From Asterias rubens (Eukaryota > Echinodermata > Asteroidea > Forcipulatida > Asteriidae), in assembly GCF_902459465.1 (NCBI RefSeq), contig NC_047064.1:7094762-7158761 (forward strand): 64,000 bases of DNA. Reading direction: 5' to 3'. Of the stretch, positions 1 through 10,800 are shown piece after piece. How positions within the stretch are numbered: the first letter of the stretch is position 1; each line of letters starts with the position of its first letter. Under the pieces are notes generated by a model. That model saw only the letters and a program-made list of their open reading frames with translations. It did no database searches and was not told where the DNA came from. The translations under genes were made by a program, and so were the position numbers.

Positions 1-710
1 ATCTCACCGCGTGGGACCATAAACGACTTGTCCACAAGTCTAACGGTCACTGTGTCCGCCATCCAGAGCTAGCTGTGATCCCCAGTTCTTTGGGAACCCA
101 ATAGATGGAACCAGAGGCAAGGGCATGAATGAGAGTAACATTCGTATAGATCATCTGAAGAAGGACGCAACACTACAAGAACCAACTGAGCTTTATGGAC
201 GATGTGACCTGTGACATCACCATGTTTAAAAAAGAGCCACAGGGGGACTTCCTGCAGGCATGACTTGTACGCAGCCTGATGGAAGAAAACATAAAATCTT
301 ATATTTTATGGAGATTGCACTGTCTAATTCTTATCGACTTTTGATATAATGGAAGGGGGCACATCTCAAAATTTGACAGCTTTTCATATTATTCTTGGAT
401 TTATGTGAAAATTATGACACAAAATGTCAACTTTCCCATAATAAGACATGTGCGGTATTGTGCCTGCCAGAATACTCAAAGATGGTCACACCTATTGTTT
501 ACAAAGTTCACATGGTCTATAGGACACTGATGTTGGACCGGAATGTCTGGAAGGCCACCATCGAAGGTTCCCCAGATGGCGTCGGCTGGAGACAAAAACC
601 TCTCTCTCAAATACTACTGCAACTACATAATACTACTAAACAACTTGTTATATCGCTTGCAAACCCAATTATAGCACAACAAAATTACTGTTCAACGTGG
701 CAGCATGCAT
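1..710. other. 3' flank of CYP-A, no gene recognised
   Basis: No coding exon, RNA gene or clear repeat was recognised here. The last 70 bases or so (about 640-710) resemble the DNA just beyond the stop codon of CYP-B (about 7775-7838), so this is the shared 3' flank of the duplicated P450 genes. It may contain the 3' UTR of CYP-A. Confidence 0.5.
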
Positions 711-3410
711 TTACTCTCTAGGAATCGCACGAACTTCGAATGGAGTCGGAGTCAACGTGAGCCCGTTGATAGCCTCGAAAGATAATGGTTGGGAATCATC
801 CGGTTTCTTGAAAGAAAACTGATGCAGTAAATGTGAGAAGAAGATGAACAGCTCCATCTTTGCAAGCTGCTCCCCAAGACACACCCGGCGACCTGTAAGG
901 AAAACAAAGAACGAAGTAATGGTTGTAACTTTTGTTTATAAAGATAAGGAGGCGATGCCGATGACTCGATCGAGAACACAGTGTCAACACAGAAGATACT
1001 TCAACAGTCCAAGACGGTCGATGCCTTTATCACAGACAGTGACGTCACCTATCTTCAGTACTCATTATGATGATATTTTTATGCAGCACACACACAGACA
1101 GTTGGCATTTGGATTATTAGTGGACAAGTCGAGTGTCAATCTGTATTTATTAGTATATACGTTTCTTAAATTAACAATGCTTCTTTTAGTGTGTCTTCAT
1201 ATTATTGTCAATGTCATGTAAATCCTCGAAGTCCAACTATACTCCCAAAAGAAACTTCTTTTGTTAGTAGAATACTGGATTTATCAAACAGAAAATGCGA
1301 TATAAATCAATGTAACAAAATTCAACTGTATTAAAATGGCTTCGTTTTGAGTTGAAAGTGGTATTTATCGAAAATACAGCCGATTATGGTCTATCGGTAC
1401 GAGTGTTTTTCTGTACACACCCTCCCCCCCAGGGTCACGTTATGAGCACCTTGTCCATTACAACGAGTTTCGTTTTGGGCCCCTATATACATGTATGTTG
1501 GTTTTTCTTACCTGTACTAAACGGAAGATGCTCCTCCCTCGGCTTCAAAGAACCAGCTTCGTCAAGAAATCTCTCCGGAATCAATTTTTCTGGATCGGAC
1601 CAGATGGATGGATCTCGGCTGACGGCCCAAAGATTAGCAATGAGCAATGTCCCCTTTGGAATGTCGTAGCCAAGTAGGCTGGTATCTTTTGAGAGCATAT
1701 GAGTAATTGCGAGGGACACGATGGACGCCAGACGCTGCACCTCCAGGATGGTCGCCTCTGTGTATGGCAGCTGAGGTTTGTCCGCCATGTTGGGTAAACG
1801 GTCTCTACCTACTGCATCGTCGAGCTCCCTCTGAACCCTGGCTTGTACCTCAGGGTAGGCCATCATGTACAGTAACGCCCAACGGAGGGTGGATGCCGTA
1901 GTCTCCGTTCCAGCTGCAAAGAGCTCAAATGTAGTCAGTAACATGTTGTCAGCAGTGATGTGACTCTGGACATTCTTTGTCTCTTTTTCGTAGATGTCTG
2001 TGAGGAAAACGTCGATGAAATCTTTGGGATTGTCGAAGTCCAAAACTCTACGGTGCTCCTCAATGCATTCCCTGATAAACGCTACCATCAGAAGCACATT
2101 AGTTTCCACTTCTTTGTATGTCGAGGTGAATGACAAATTGTCCATAATTGGGAGATATGAATAAGCTCCACCACCAGACAAGAGTTCAAAGTTACGATTC
2201 AACAACTTAAGCATCTTCTGAAACTTTGGATCACAGTAGTCGAATCTTTTACCCAGGGTAACGGAGCAGATGACATTCGAAACAGCGTTGCTTATCAGAT
2301 GGGTTGGATTGAAAGGATTGTCCCCGTGCTCTTTGATGGCTTCGAGAAGACATCCTGCTTCAGTAGCGACGGAGACTTCAAAACTAGACTTACCCACACC
2401 GAACCCTCTCAAGACAGTCAGAGAAAACTTTCTCTGCTGAGACCAGCTGTCACCAGAGGCCGATAATACACCTGGAATGAAAATTTAAACCCGAGACTTC
2501 AATTATATTATTTTAATACATAGATGAGTGTGATATTGATAGACATATTGGAGGTATCCTCCAAAAAGAACTAATAAATAATACAAAGTTTCTTTTGGAA
2601 GAAGTGATGCGTCTGAAAAGAGACAGAACTTCTCCCCAGTAGATGTAAACATTGTTGTATCCACCCTGACTTCATTTGTTATAAAACCTCAAATGCACCA
2701 TGAAAAGCCTTAAACAGCATCCCTTGCAATTGGTACAGCAGATTGTACTCTATGTACAAGCCTCTGACCAACCACACAGATTTGGAACGAGCGTTTATTC
2801 AAAAACACAGTTAAACTTTCTTTGATGTATAAATTGTTCAGCACTCAATAATTTGTTCAGCATTCAGAAATTAGCAAACAGCAGTTTATTGTATAACAGC
2901 AACTTCGTTTCGCGTATATCCAAGTACTTGAACTGTTCTAAGCTATACCAGAGTTAGCCACATCAAAGTACTTAGCCGTACATTTTGGTACTTCAAGCCA
3001 AAACGGTCTCGATCTCAAAAATGAACAGCTGATAATTTTTAAACTGAATTACCTAAAGCGTCAGGATCGTGTGCGATTTTCTTGGAGAAGCTTGTGGGTG
3101 GACGGGATGCGGTGTTAGGGTGACTCAGAGCCTCCTTGATGGAAGCGAAGCTGTTGACGACCACCACCAATGTACCACCTAGATTCATACTAAACACCGG
3201 TCCGTAGGTCTTAGCCAGTCGGGTTAAGTTCTTGTACTCGTCCCCGGCCAAGATGAGATTTAGGAGGTAGCCAAGAAGGGGCCATCCAGTCGGACCGGGA
3301 GGAATGTTCCTCGGTCTTCGGTAAGTCCGTGTAGCTATGAAGAGAGCCATTAACCCGACTATCACTGACTTGACGGTCAATAAGCTAAATACGTATTGTA
3401 GGAATACCAT
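711..3410 (-). CDS. CYP-A: cytochrome P450, CYP2 clan (CYP2U1-like), 3 exons
   Basis: This is a microsomal haem-thiolate mono-oxygenase; the substrate cannot be told. The exons on the minus strand are 3410-3053 (358 bp), 2471-1512 (960 bp) and 892-711 (182 bp), both introns phase 1 with GT-AG ends, giving 499 residues. Seen in the protein: an N-terminal membrane anchor (about 8-27), a basic stretch and the PPGP hinge (37-40), the C-helix WxxxR (129-133), the I-helix AGTETT (306-311), ExxR (363-366), PERF (418-421) and the haem-binding FSTGRRVCLG with Cys444. Intron 2 cuts the codon for the Gly of that signature. The start is the first ATG of an ORF that begins directly with the anchor. Exon 1 is nearly the same as in CYP-C, but exon 3 differs (GEQLAKMEL, ending AIPRE). 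No break was seen. The CYP2 clan is firm; the CYP2U1-like label is by resemblance. Confidence 0.9.
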
Positions 3411-3656
3411 TATTACGCTGTGAATTACTCCACAGTGTCTGACGGGTATACTAACAGCAAGTTCGCGACACTCTATGTATTGTTCTTATTTTATTCAAAG
3501 ATTGGTTTTATTGTTTCAACGAACAACTGAATTTATACAGGGCAGTAATGACTGTCACCCTGTTACGTGGTAATCTAACACTGACACTGGAGACCTTGCA
3601 CAATAGCTACGACAAACAGCCCAAATACAAAAGTGCAGAAAATGGCAGAACAAGGT

Positions 3657-4045
3657 TTAAAGGGAAGGTACACGTTTAGTAATTGTCAGACCAGTCCTCT
3701 CACTTGGTGTATCCATTCCAACTTAAGTAATCAATAACAAGCCTGTGAAAATTTGGGCTCAATTGGTCACCGAAGTTGCGAGAAAATGATGGTAGACAAA
3801 CACCCTTGTTGGACGAATTCGGTGTGCTTTCAGATAGGAATAAAAACCTTCTTGCTAGAAGTCTTTTATTATTTTAGTGAGAAATTCCATCTGGTTCTCT
3901 AAATCTATGCTACTTCAGAGGAAGCCGTAACGTTTCTCTCAATGTTTTATACTATCAACAGCTCTCAAATGCCCGTAATTACCAAGTTAGTTTTTAAGTT
4001 AACATTTGTTTTGAATAGTTACCAAACGTGTACATTCCCTTTAAG
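3657..4045. repeat. TTAA-flanked MITE (family 1), full copy, upstream of CYP-A
   Basis: The element starts TTAAAGGGAAGGTACACG and ends with the inverted complement CGTGTACATTCCCTTTAA. Its interior carries the family landmarks: AAAGACCAGTC-like start, CACTTGGTGTAT, GTGAAAATTTG, CAATTGGTC, GTGTGCTTTCAG and TTTTATACTATCAACAGCTC. A TTAA at each end is what piggyBac-type transposases leave, but no transposase is present. Confidence 0.65.
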
Positions 4046-4149
4046 TTTATACAAAAGACGTGAACAGGCAAAACCACTCTGTTGTTCAGAACGTCACAAC
4101 TGAAGGCCGCGACAATAAAAAGGAGGGGCGGCAAAATTTCATAGAACTA

Positions 4150-4408
4150 CAGAGGTCAATGTTGTGCCTATTGTGCGATTTTCATTTCTTAGCGCTGCTA
4201 ACCATAAGCACACGAAGAGGTATGATAACCTTCCAGTGCTTACTGCACGAAAATGAATGACGTCACAAATGCAAATTCGTAATAAACGCGCAATATGGCC
4301 ACCTAAATTAACCTGTAAATAATACGCTTGCGCACTAAAATGTTTTGCTACAGTAAGCACGAAAAATTGCCTATACCGTTTAGTTGCGCTGTGAAATTAG
4401 GCCCAGGT
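4150..4408. repeat. Foldback repeat, GCGCTGCTAAGC family
   Basis: This matches 40388-40670 over most of its length: TGTGCGATTTTCATTTC, GCGCTGCTAAC, CCAGTGCTTACTGCA, AAACGCGCAATATGGCC and GCTACAGTAAGCAC. The ends are near-complementary and contain the GCGCTG/CAGCGC and GGGCCCAATTTCATAG motifs seen in many other copies of the family. Confidence 0.6.
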
Positions 4409-4447
4409 TTGTAAAAAGGGCTCGAGCTTATTAGTGAAGTGACGCTT

Positions 4448-4630
4448 ATGTTCTTGTACTCGTCCCCGGCTGAGATGAGATTTGGGAGGTAGCCAAGAAG
4501 GGGCCATCCAGTCGGGCCGGGAGGAAGGTTCCTCGGCCGTCGGTGAAACCATGTAGCTATGAAGAGAGCTAATCAACCCAACTATCACTGACTTGTCATT
4601 CAATAAATACATGTTGTGGGTATGCCATAC
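4448..4630 (-). pseudogene. CYP relic: broken P450 exon 1
   Basis: On the minus strand this matches the first exon of the neighbouring P450s. It covers the initiator region, the membrane anchor and the PPGP hinge, as far as the DEYK stretch near residue 60, then homology stops. Small indels and stop codons break the anchor region, so the frame is lost several times. No exon 2 or exon 3 lies downstream before CYP-A exon 1. Upstream (about 4630-4730) the DNA resembles the 5' flank of CYP-B (13791-13880). It is a truncated fourth member of the tandem array, not a processed copy, because flanking non-coding DNA was duplicated too. Confidence 0.8.
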
Positions 4631-4958
4631 TTCTTTTTGTAGTTGATGGCATGGCCTACTCTGCAATGGATGCAACGTCACGTTTCGACACGATCTTCTC
4701 TGTTTGTTATATTCAGATATCCATTTATCACTCAATACAAATACAATAATCTTTATTAGATCCCAAAAAGGGTAATTCAAATGCTCGCATACAGTAAAAA
4801 CATTGACACACAAGGAAAAAGTGATCGTTTTATTACTGTCACCGTATTAATAACAACCAACTGTACATTCCTAAGTTTACAAAACAAGTGCTAAACTCAG
4901 TCCACCTGCAGCACTCAACGTCATACAATTATGGAGGAAGAACCTCCATTGGTACAAT

Positions 4959-5111
4959 GGGTGCGTTCGTTTAGCTTCCCTAGGTCGACTCCGGTCGGTG
5001 TGTGGCGGGTTTTTTTCCAGGACGAAAGTGGGTAATTATCTGCACACGTTCGTCCTGGGAAAAACCGCCACACACCGGGGTCGACCCGGGGAAGCTAAAA
5101 CGAACGCACCC
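4959..5111. mobile_element. MITE with GGGTGCGTTCGTTTAGCTTC ends, copy 1
   Basis: A 153-bp near-palindrome. It starts GGGTGCGTTCGTTTAGCTTC and ends with the complement. The arms also pair through GTCGACTCCGG/CCGGGGTCGAC and GGACGAA/TTCGTCC. A second copy with the same ends is at 7139-7375. No target duplication could be fixed and no superfamily is assigned. Confidence 0.7.
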
Positions 5112-5189
5112 AATCAAAGCTTCGACAACAGCGGAAAGATAAAATAATACAGGTCAACACTCGCTATGGTAAACTGGAACCTATCTATT

Positions 5190-5935
5190 TTTGTTCCCCC
5201 TGACGTATTTCTACCACACTGTCACTCTTACAAGCGCTAAAGATTCAAATGCCACAAAAGAGGGAACCATTAATCCCGACTAGCCTGAACATCTGACTTG
5301 CACTTTTTCAAGGCTCGTAAATTGAACGCCTACACCAGCCTAGAGCACCATCTGGTGAGATCCTGCCAGACCGATGATTATAGTTTTGACCATGGAGGAA
5401 TAAACTTCATGCTTGACCTCGCATCTATTCACACGCGTACACACCTTAAAGGGTGACTGCAGTTTTCTTTTTATTCATTTAAACGATTAAACATGACTTT
5501 TTAAACCTGAAATATTTTTTATATTTAGCCTTCATTTGCATAAACGTGATGTCATGGCGATAACCCGAATTAGGGACCAGACTCCTTTTGCCGACGATAT
5601 GTTCGAATACCCGACGTGACGTCGATGGTAGGGGCGGTAACAATCAACAAAAGGAGGGGGGCATGACTTATTCGCTAATTACGCAAGTCAGATATGTCGG
5701 GAATAAACAAAACACATTATTGATGTTCAATACATATATCAGAAATAAATGACAGCAAAATTAACTGTTTTATTTGAATTCACTGCAGCATCCCTTTAAA
5801 CTTGATTGTACAATGAACACAGCAGCACAACTTCTACTTATGGCCTAATACACACAATATTACTCCTTGAGCACCCAAGTCTTTGGAAGTCCCAGTAATG
5901 AGCGTTTTCAGTTTCCCTTTTCTGTTTTAGATTTG
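5190..5935. repeat. Segmental duplicate of CYP-B upstream DNA
   Basis: Two stretches here (about 5190-5445 and 5822-5930) align in order with about 14103-14385 and 14401-14490 upstream of CYP-B. Shared landmarks include GTTCCCCCTGACGT, TTCATGCTTGAC, CTCGCATC and AGAAGTCCC/GGAAGTCCC. Together with the exon-1 relic at 4448-4630 this marks an old duplicated block. The match is interrupted by the element at 5450-5795. Confidence 0.65.
5450..5795. mobile_element. 346-bp MITE flanked by TTAA (piggyBac-like signature)
   Basis: The ends are AGGGTGACTGCAGT and ACTGCAGCATCCCT, imperfect inverted complements, with TTAA directly outside each end (5446-5449 and 5796-5799). The paralogous DNA upstream of CYP-B lacks it (ACACCTTACACTTG), so an empty-site comparison supports insertion. 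No coding capacity. Confidence 0.6.
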
Positions 5936-7138
5936 TTAAGGAAAACAAAATCGTGTAAGGTTATAGATTTACATAAAACTTACACTGTCTAAAGATAACG
6001 ATAGTAGAACACATCTCTTGAAATAGTTCTGTCTGTCTTTGATGAGAATTAATTTAAAATAATTTCCCGTTTTGAGTTTATTGCCCGGTATGAGCGTTTC
6101 ATTAATTTTGTTGAAAGTCACCTGGAAGTGGTATTTTGTCAAAATACAGCTTTTGTTACTAAAATAATGTGTTTTGATGAGTGAAATAGGAATAAACAAT
6201 TAACTCAGGTTTAACTGATCGGTATGATGCTTACGTACAGAAATACGGTCATGGAGCAGACTGCACGCACTGTATGGCTGCTGCGCGGTCCTCTAGGATT
6301 GCCAACACGGTGAATCGCATGCAGTACCAACACAAGATAGTTACGCTTGGCGCAAGCTAAAATCATGCCCTCAAAGTTGAAACAATACCTGATTTTTGTC
6401 ACGTTAGGCAAATGCTCTAGGTTCGTTACGTCTTTCAGGTACCTTCTTTGACTTACCCACTAGCTGGAAAAACTTTTGGGATGGCGTCATGTTTAGTAAA
6501 GGACTTTTCTCTTCATGTCAAAATGTGTGGTGTAGTCCGGATTCTCGAAGCACGACGGCTCGAAGTGTTTGCAAACTGACCCCATCTTTAGTTGTTTTGC
6601 TGCATCCAGCAGCAATACACCTGGTCGACATTGCCGGGAAAATGCAAGAAAAAAAACTTTTTCGAAACGTACAAACTCACGACTAGGACGTGAATGTACT
6701 TGCATGTACTTGCACGTACGTATGTTCGATGTTCGATCGAGGCAAATTCTGCCTTGATTGACGTCACAAAGGGGGTAGGCGGAGTCACCCAACATAACTT
6801 TATTAAACAATTTTAAACATAATCGTAAATTGTTAAAGACAATTTACTCAACAAATTATTTTATTGTTCAGAAACATATACTCTTATGTTTGAAGATTTT
6901 TTTTAAAAATATTTACAGGTGGCTTTAAAATCGATGTCTGGAAAAATGTGTAATCGGTTTTTCACTATTTTCACGTGACCCAGATACATATGTTTGACTG
7001 TGAGTCTCCATGTGAAATAGCTGCGAGGTCAAAGGTACATTTGTGCGGATCTGGACATCAACTTAAAGCCGGGTATCTGGCATAATTCTGGAGCCTTGAA
7101 GTGTGACGTCAGGCTAGGTGTTCAGGCTTCTTACACAT
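5936..7138. other. Intergenic DNA, nothing recognised
   Basis: Short ORFs exist but none resembles a protein family. A 6700-6740 patch is rich in GTACTTGCA/TACGTACG-type short palindromes. Part of 7090-7130 (GAGCCTTGAAG...GTCAG) recurs near 53930 and is probably a fragment of a dispersed repeat. Confidence 0.4.
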
Positions 7139-7375
7139 GGTGCGTTCGTTTAGCTTCCCTGGGTCGACCCCGGTCTGCTCCGGTATCGAATAGCTCTGAC
7201 GGGGCTCACCCCGGTCAGCCCCCATTGCCCTGCTTGTGGAGTGGGTCACTTGGGGTGACCTGAGGTGCATGCCGTCACCACGAGAGGGCGAGTGTGATCG
7301 TTCGATTAGCTCTTGTCAGGGGCTCACCCGAGTGAGCACCGCGGGGTAGACCCAGTGAAGCTAAACGAACGCACC
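7139..7375. mobile_element. MITE with GGTGCGTTCGTTTAGCTTC ends, copy 2
   Basis: This shares its terminal 20 bases or so in inverted orientation with the element at 4959-5111. The centre differs and contains GCTCACCC repeats. It lies about 460 bp beyond the 3' end of CYP-B. Confidence 0.65.
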
Positions 7376-7838
7376 CACAGTTACAGAACACATGCGCCCT
7401 CTATGTGGACTGAAAACTGCGGGAGATCATTCATGTACAGCCAAAGGCTTGCTTTGATCATGACGACAAAGCCTCTAACAACAGCAGTAACTCTACATGG
7501 CAAGTATAGATACACACGTTTACCGCAAACCAAATATATATTGATACCTCACCATCAATACCTCAACTCATTATAAGAACAGTGAACCCCCATTGTACGA
7601 CCAATGCGCGTCATAGATTTGCACCATTTGGGAGTGAACTATTTTGGGAGTCAATAGAATACTATGTGTACATTTAAAATTTCAAAATGGCGGTAATACT
7701 CTCTTGGTCGACGAAAATGACCATGATATAAGACTAATTTATTATCTCGTTCGATTGACATTGTCGTGTAAACGACTTGTTATATCGCTTGCACGCCTTT
7801 TAGTACAACAAATAACTACTCAACTTGGCAGCATGCAT
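7376..7838. other. 3' flank of CYP-B
   Basis: No gene recognised. The final 60 bases or so resemble the 3' flank of CYP-A (about 640-710), including ACTTGTTATATCGCTTGCA and GGCAGCATGCATTTACT, so both genes came from one duplication unit. Confidence 0.5.
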
Positions 7839-10800
7839 TTACTTTCTTGGGACTGCGCAGGTCTCAAATGGCATCGGAGTCAACGCAAGACCGTTGTTAG
7901 CCTCGAAGGACAGCTGTTGAACATCTTTAGGTTTCTTGAAGGTGAACTGATGCAGGAAATGTGAGAAGAAGATGAACAGCTCCATCTTGGCAAGTCGCTC
8001 TCCCAGACACACACGGCGACCTGCAAGGGAAACAAATAATGAAGTAGTGCAAAGTCATAAGTATTTAGGTGTAGTCATTTCCTCCAATCTTAAATGGGGG
8101 GACCATGTTAAGCATATCAACTCTAGAACCTCAAGGCCTCTTGGTTTTATTAGACGTCTTGTCCGCTGTAACGATGCTGACATTTTGGTTAAGCTATATT
8201 ATAATTCATCGTGTCGCCCCATTCTGGAGTACGGGGCTCCAGCTTGGATTCCACACCAGTCTGGTCATCTGAAAGATCTTGAAAAGATTCAAAAGCGCTT
8301 AGCGCGTACTTGTCTGCCTGCACCTAGAGGTGAGTTGCCTTACAATGAACGCCTTCAAAGGCTTGGGCTTACCTCTTTGGAGAATAGATATAATTACTTT
8401 GCCATTGCCTATGTTGCCAAGTGTCTATATAGGGTGTATGATGTTGATCCTTTCAATTTTATTACAATTAATGCTCGCCATTCTGACACTCTTAAATTTC
8501 ATCATACTTATGCTAGAACTGATGCTTTTAAATTTACTGTTTTTAACAGATTTCCTGTCTACTTTGACAGTTTACCCTCCCCCATGTTAGGGACCAACTT
8601 TTAACTAGCCTTCCTGGTTTTGTTAGAGGAATCAAAAAGCATTTTAAAGAAATCAGCTGGCAGGTCCACATTTAATTTTTTTTTAATGCATTATTGTTTT
8701 TTCTTGCTTGTCTTTTATATCTGAGTTGCCTGGCTTGGCTGGTTGGTAATACGTATTCCTCCTATGGAGGGTGTGTCTTGTTAATACTCGTTATTGTCTC
8801 GAACCAAAAGGTCAGCCACTTTGAAAGTGACTTTTTGTCGCTATTGGCTTTCCCTGCCAGGGTTCTTGTCTTTTGTTTCAATCAATCAATCAATCAATCG
8901 TCCGCATAGACAGCAAAGGTGCGTCGCGCCGATCTCCTGTGTCCACGTCCTACAGCTTCGTCCTACATGCCGTCAATCACGCTGGGCCGACCCAGTTGTT
9001 CTTGCCAGGATGACCTGGGACGACCGCGGGGTCTCTTCCAGCCGGGACCTGGTGGTTTACCTCGCCTGGAATCGACGGCGATGCCCAGAGCACTTTTGGC
9101 TGGGATGTTGTCAGCCAGGCGAGCGACGTGACCGAAGAAGGCGGTGCGGCGACGTTGGATTTGGTAGTTGATGGTGGGCAGTCCTGTCCTGTGGGTGACC
9201 TCGATGTTACTGATGAAGTTGAACCACTGGATGCCGAGGATTGAGCGTTGAGACCTCTGGTGGAATGACTCAAGTCTTCTGAGGTCGGGTTTGAGAAGGG
9301 TCCAGGTTTCTGAGCCGTATAGCAGGACGGGAATGACACATGTCCGGTATATGTCCAGCTGGGTGGTGAGTTTCAGACTCTTTAGCCTCCAAATTCTGCG
9401 TAAGCTGGTCATAGCGGATGAAGCGAGACCGAGGCGTCTGAGGATGTCGGGTTCACTGCGCCCAGTGTTGGAGATCTTGCTTCCCAGATATACAAAATCC
9501 TCCACAATGTCGACAGACTGGCCATTCACCACAACATGAGAAGGAGTGCTGGAGCCGCCCGGACCTAGAGTTTGCATTTTCGTTTTATGCCAAGAGATGT
9601 TGAGGCCAAGGTAGGCAGCCTCGCTCTGAAAAGACTGGATTGCGGTATTCAGATTGTTGGTATTGTTACTGACGAGAGCGACATCATCTGCGTAGTCCAG
9701 GTCTGAAAACCTGAACTGACCGACGGTGATCCCTACCATAGTAGCCCTATCAAGGATCCAGTCCATCGCACGGCAAAAAAGGGAGGGTGCCAGGATGCAG
9801 CCCTGCCTTACACCAGATCTTGTGAGGAAGCTTTCGGAGGTATTCCTTCCTTGGCGCACCCTAGCGGTGGTGCTGGTATGGAGATCCTTGATGAGGGTAA
9901 GGAGATGGTCTGGAACTCCTATGCCTTGGAGGGCTTTCCAAAGTGCTTTCCTATCGACCGAGTCAAAAGCTGCCTTCAGGTCAACGTAGGCCACTGATAA
10001 GGGTTGTTGGAACTCGTGATGCAGCTCGGACAGCAGACGAAGGGCGAGAATGGCATCCATGGCGGAGCGACCAGCCTTGAATCCAGATTGCTCTGGTCGT
10101 CTGTGCTCAACAAGCAGGGGGTTCAACCGGGCCAGGAGGACGTGAGCAAAAACCTTCCCTGGAACAGATAGAAGCGTGATGGGCCGGTAGCTGCTGCATT
10201 CAGTGCGGGGGCCCTTCCCTTTGTATAGTGTAACTATGATGCTCTCTTTCCACTCTGCCGGGGCTTTTCCTGATCGCCATGCCTGAAGGAAGAGCTTGTG
10301 GAGAACAGCACTGATCGGGTCGATGGCGCACTTCAAGAGCTTCAGGGGGGATGTGGTCGGGACCAGCTGCTCTACCGTTCTTTAGCTTTCTGATGGCTGA
10401 CTTCACCTCTTCGAGGGTGGGAGCATCCTCAGGCTCGAGATCTATTGGAGGAGCTACTGGAATGTCCAGGTCTGGACAAGATGGAGCTGGTGGGTGGTTA
10501 AGGGCAGCTTCAAAATGCTCCTTCCATCTGTCTAGAGATTCCTCGTCAGATGAGCAGGGAGAACCATTGGACTTGTTTATGGTCGAGTTGACGCTCCTTT
10601 CAGATTTTGGGCGGAGTTCTTTGATGACTTTGTATGCGGCTTTGAGGTTTTGGTGGGAGAAGTTGTTGTCGATGCTCTTGGAGAGGTTCTCCAAGTAAAC
10701 TTCCCTGTCATGCTTTGCCATGGCTCGGATGGTCTGTAGTGTTTTGTGTTCCACCCCCACTGGAGGTGTTTCCTACACAATCATTGTATCTGCCCGCGGC

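Noticed and set aside
4397-4813. ORF of 138 codons as a gene
   Set aside because: It is a shifted reading of the broken P450 exon 1.
7972-8604. A 210-codon ORF starting MNSSILASRS
   Set aside because: Its first part is the antisense of CYP-B exon 3 and the rest is LINE RT; the fusion is chance.
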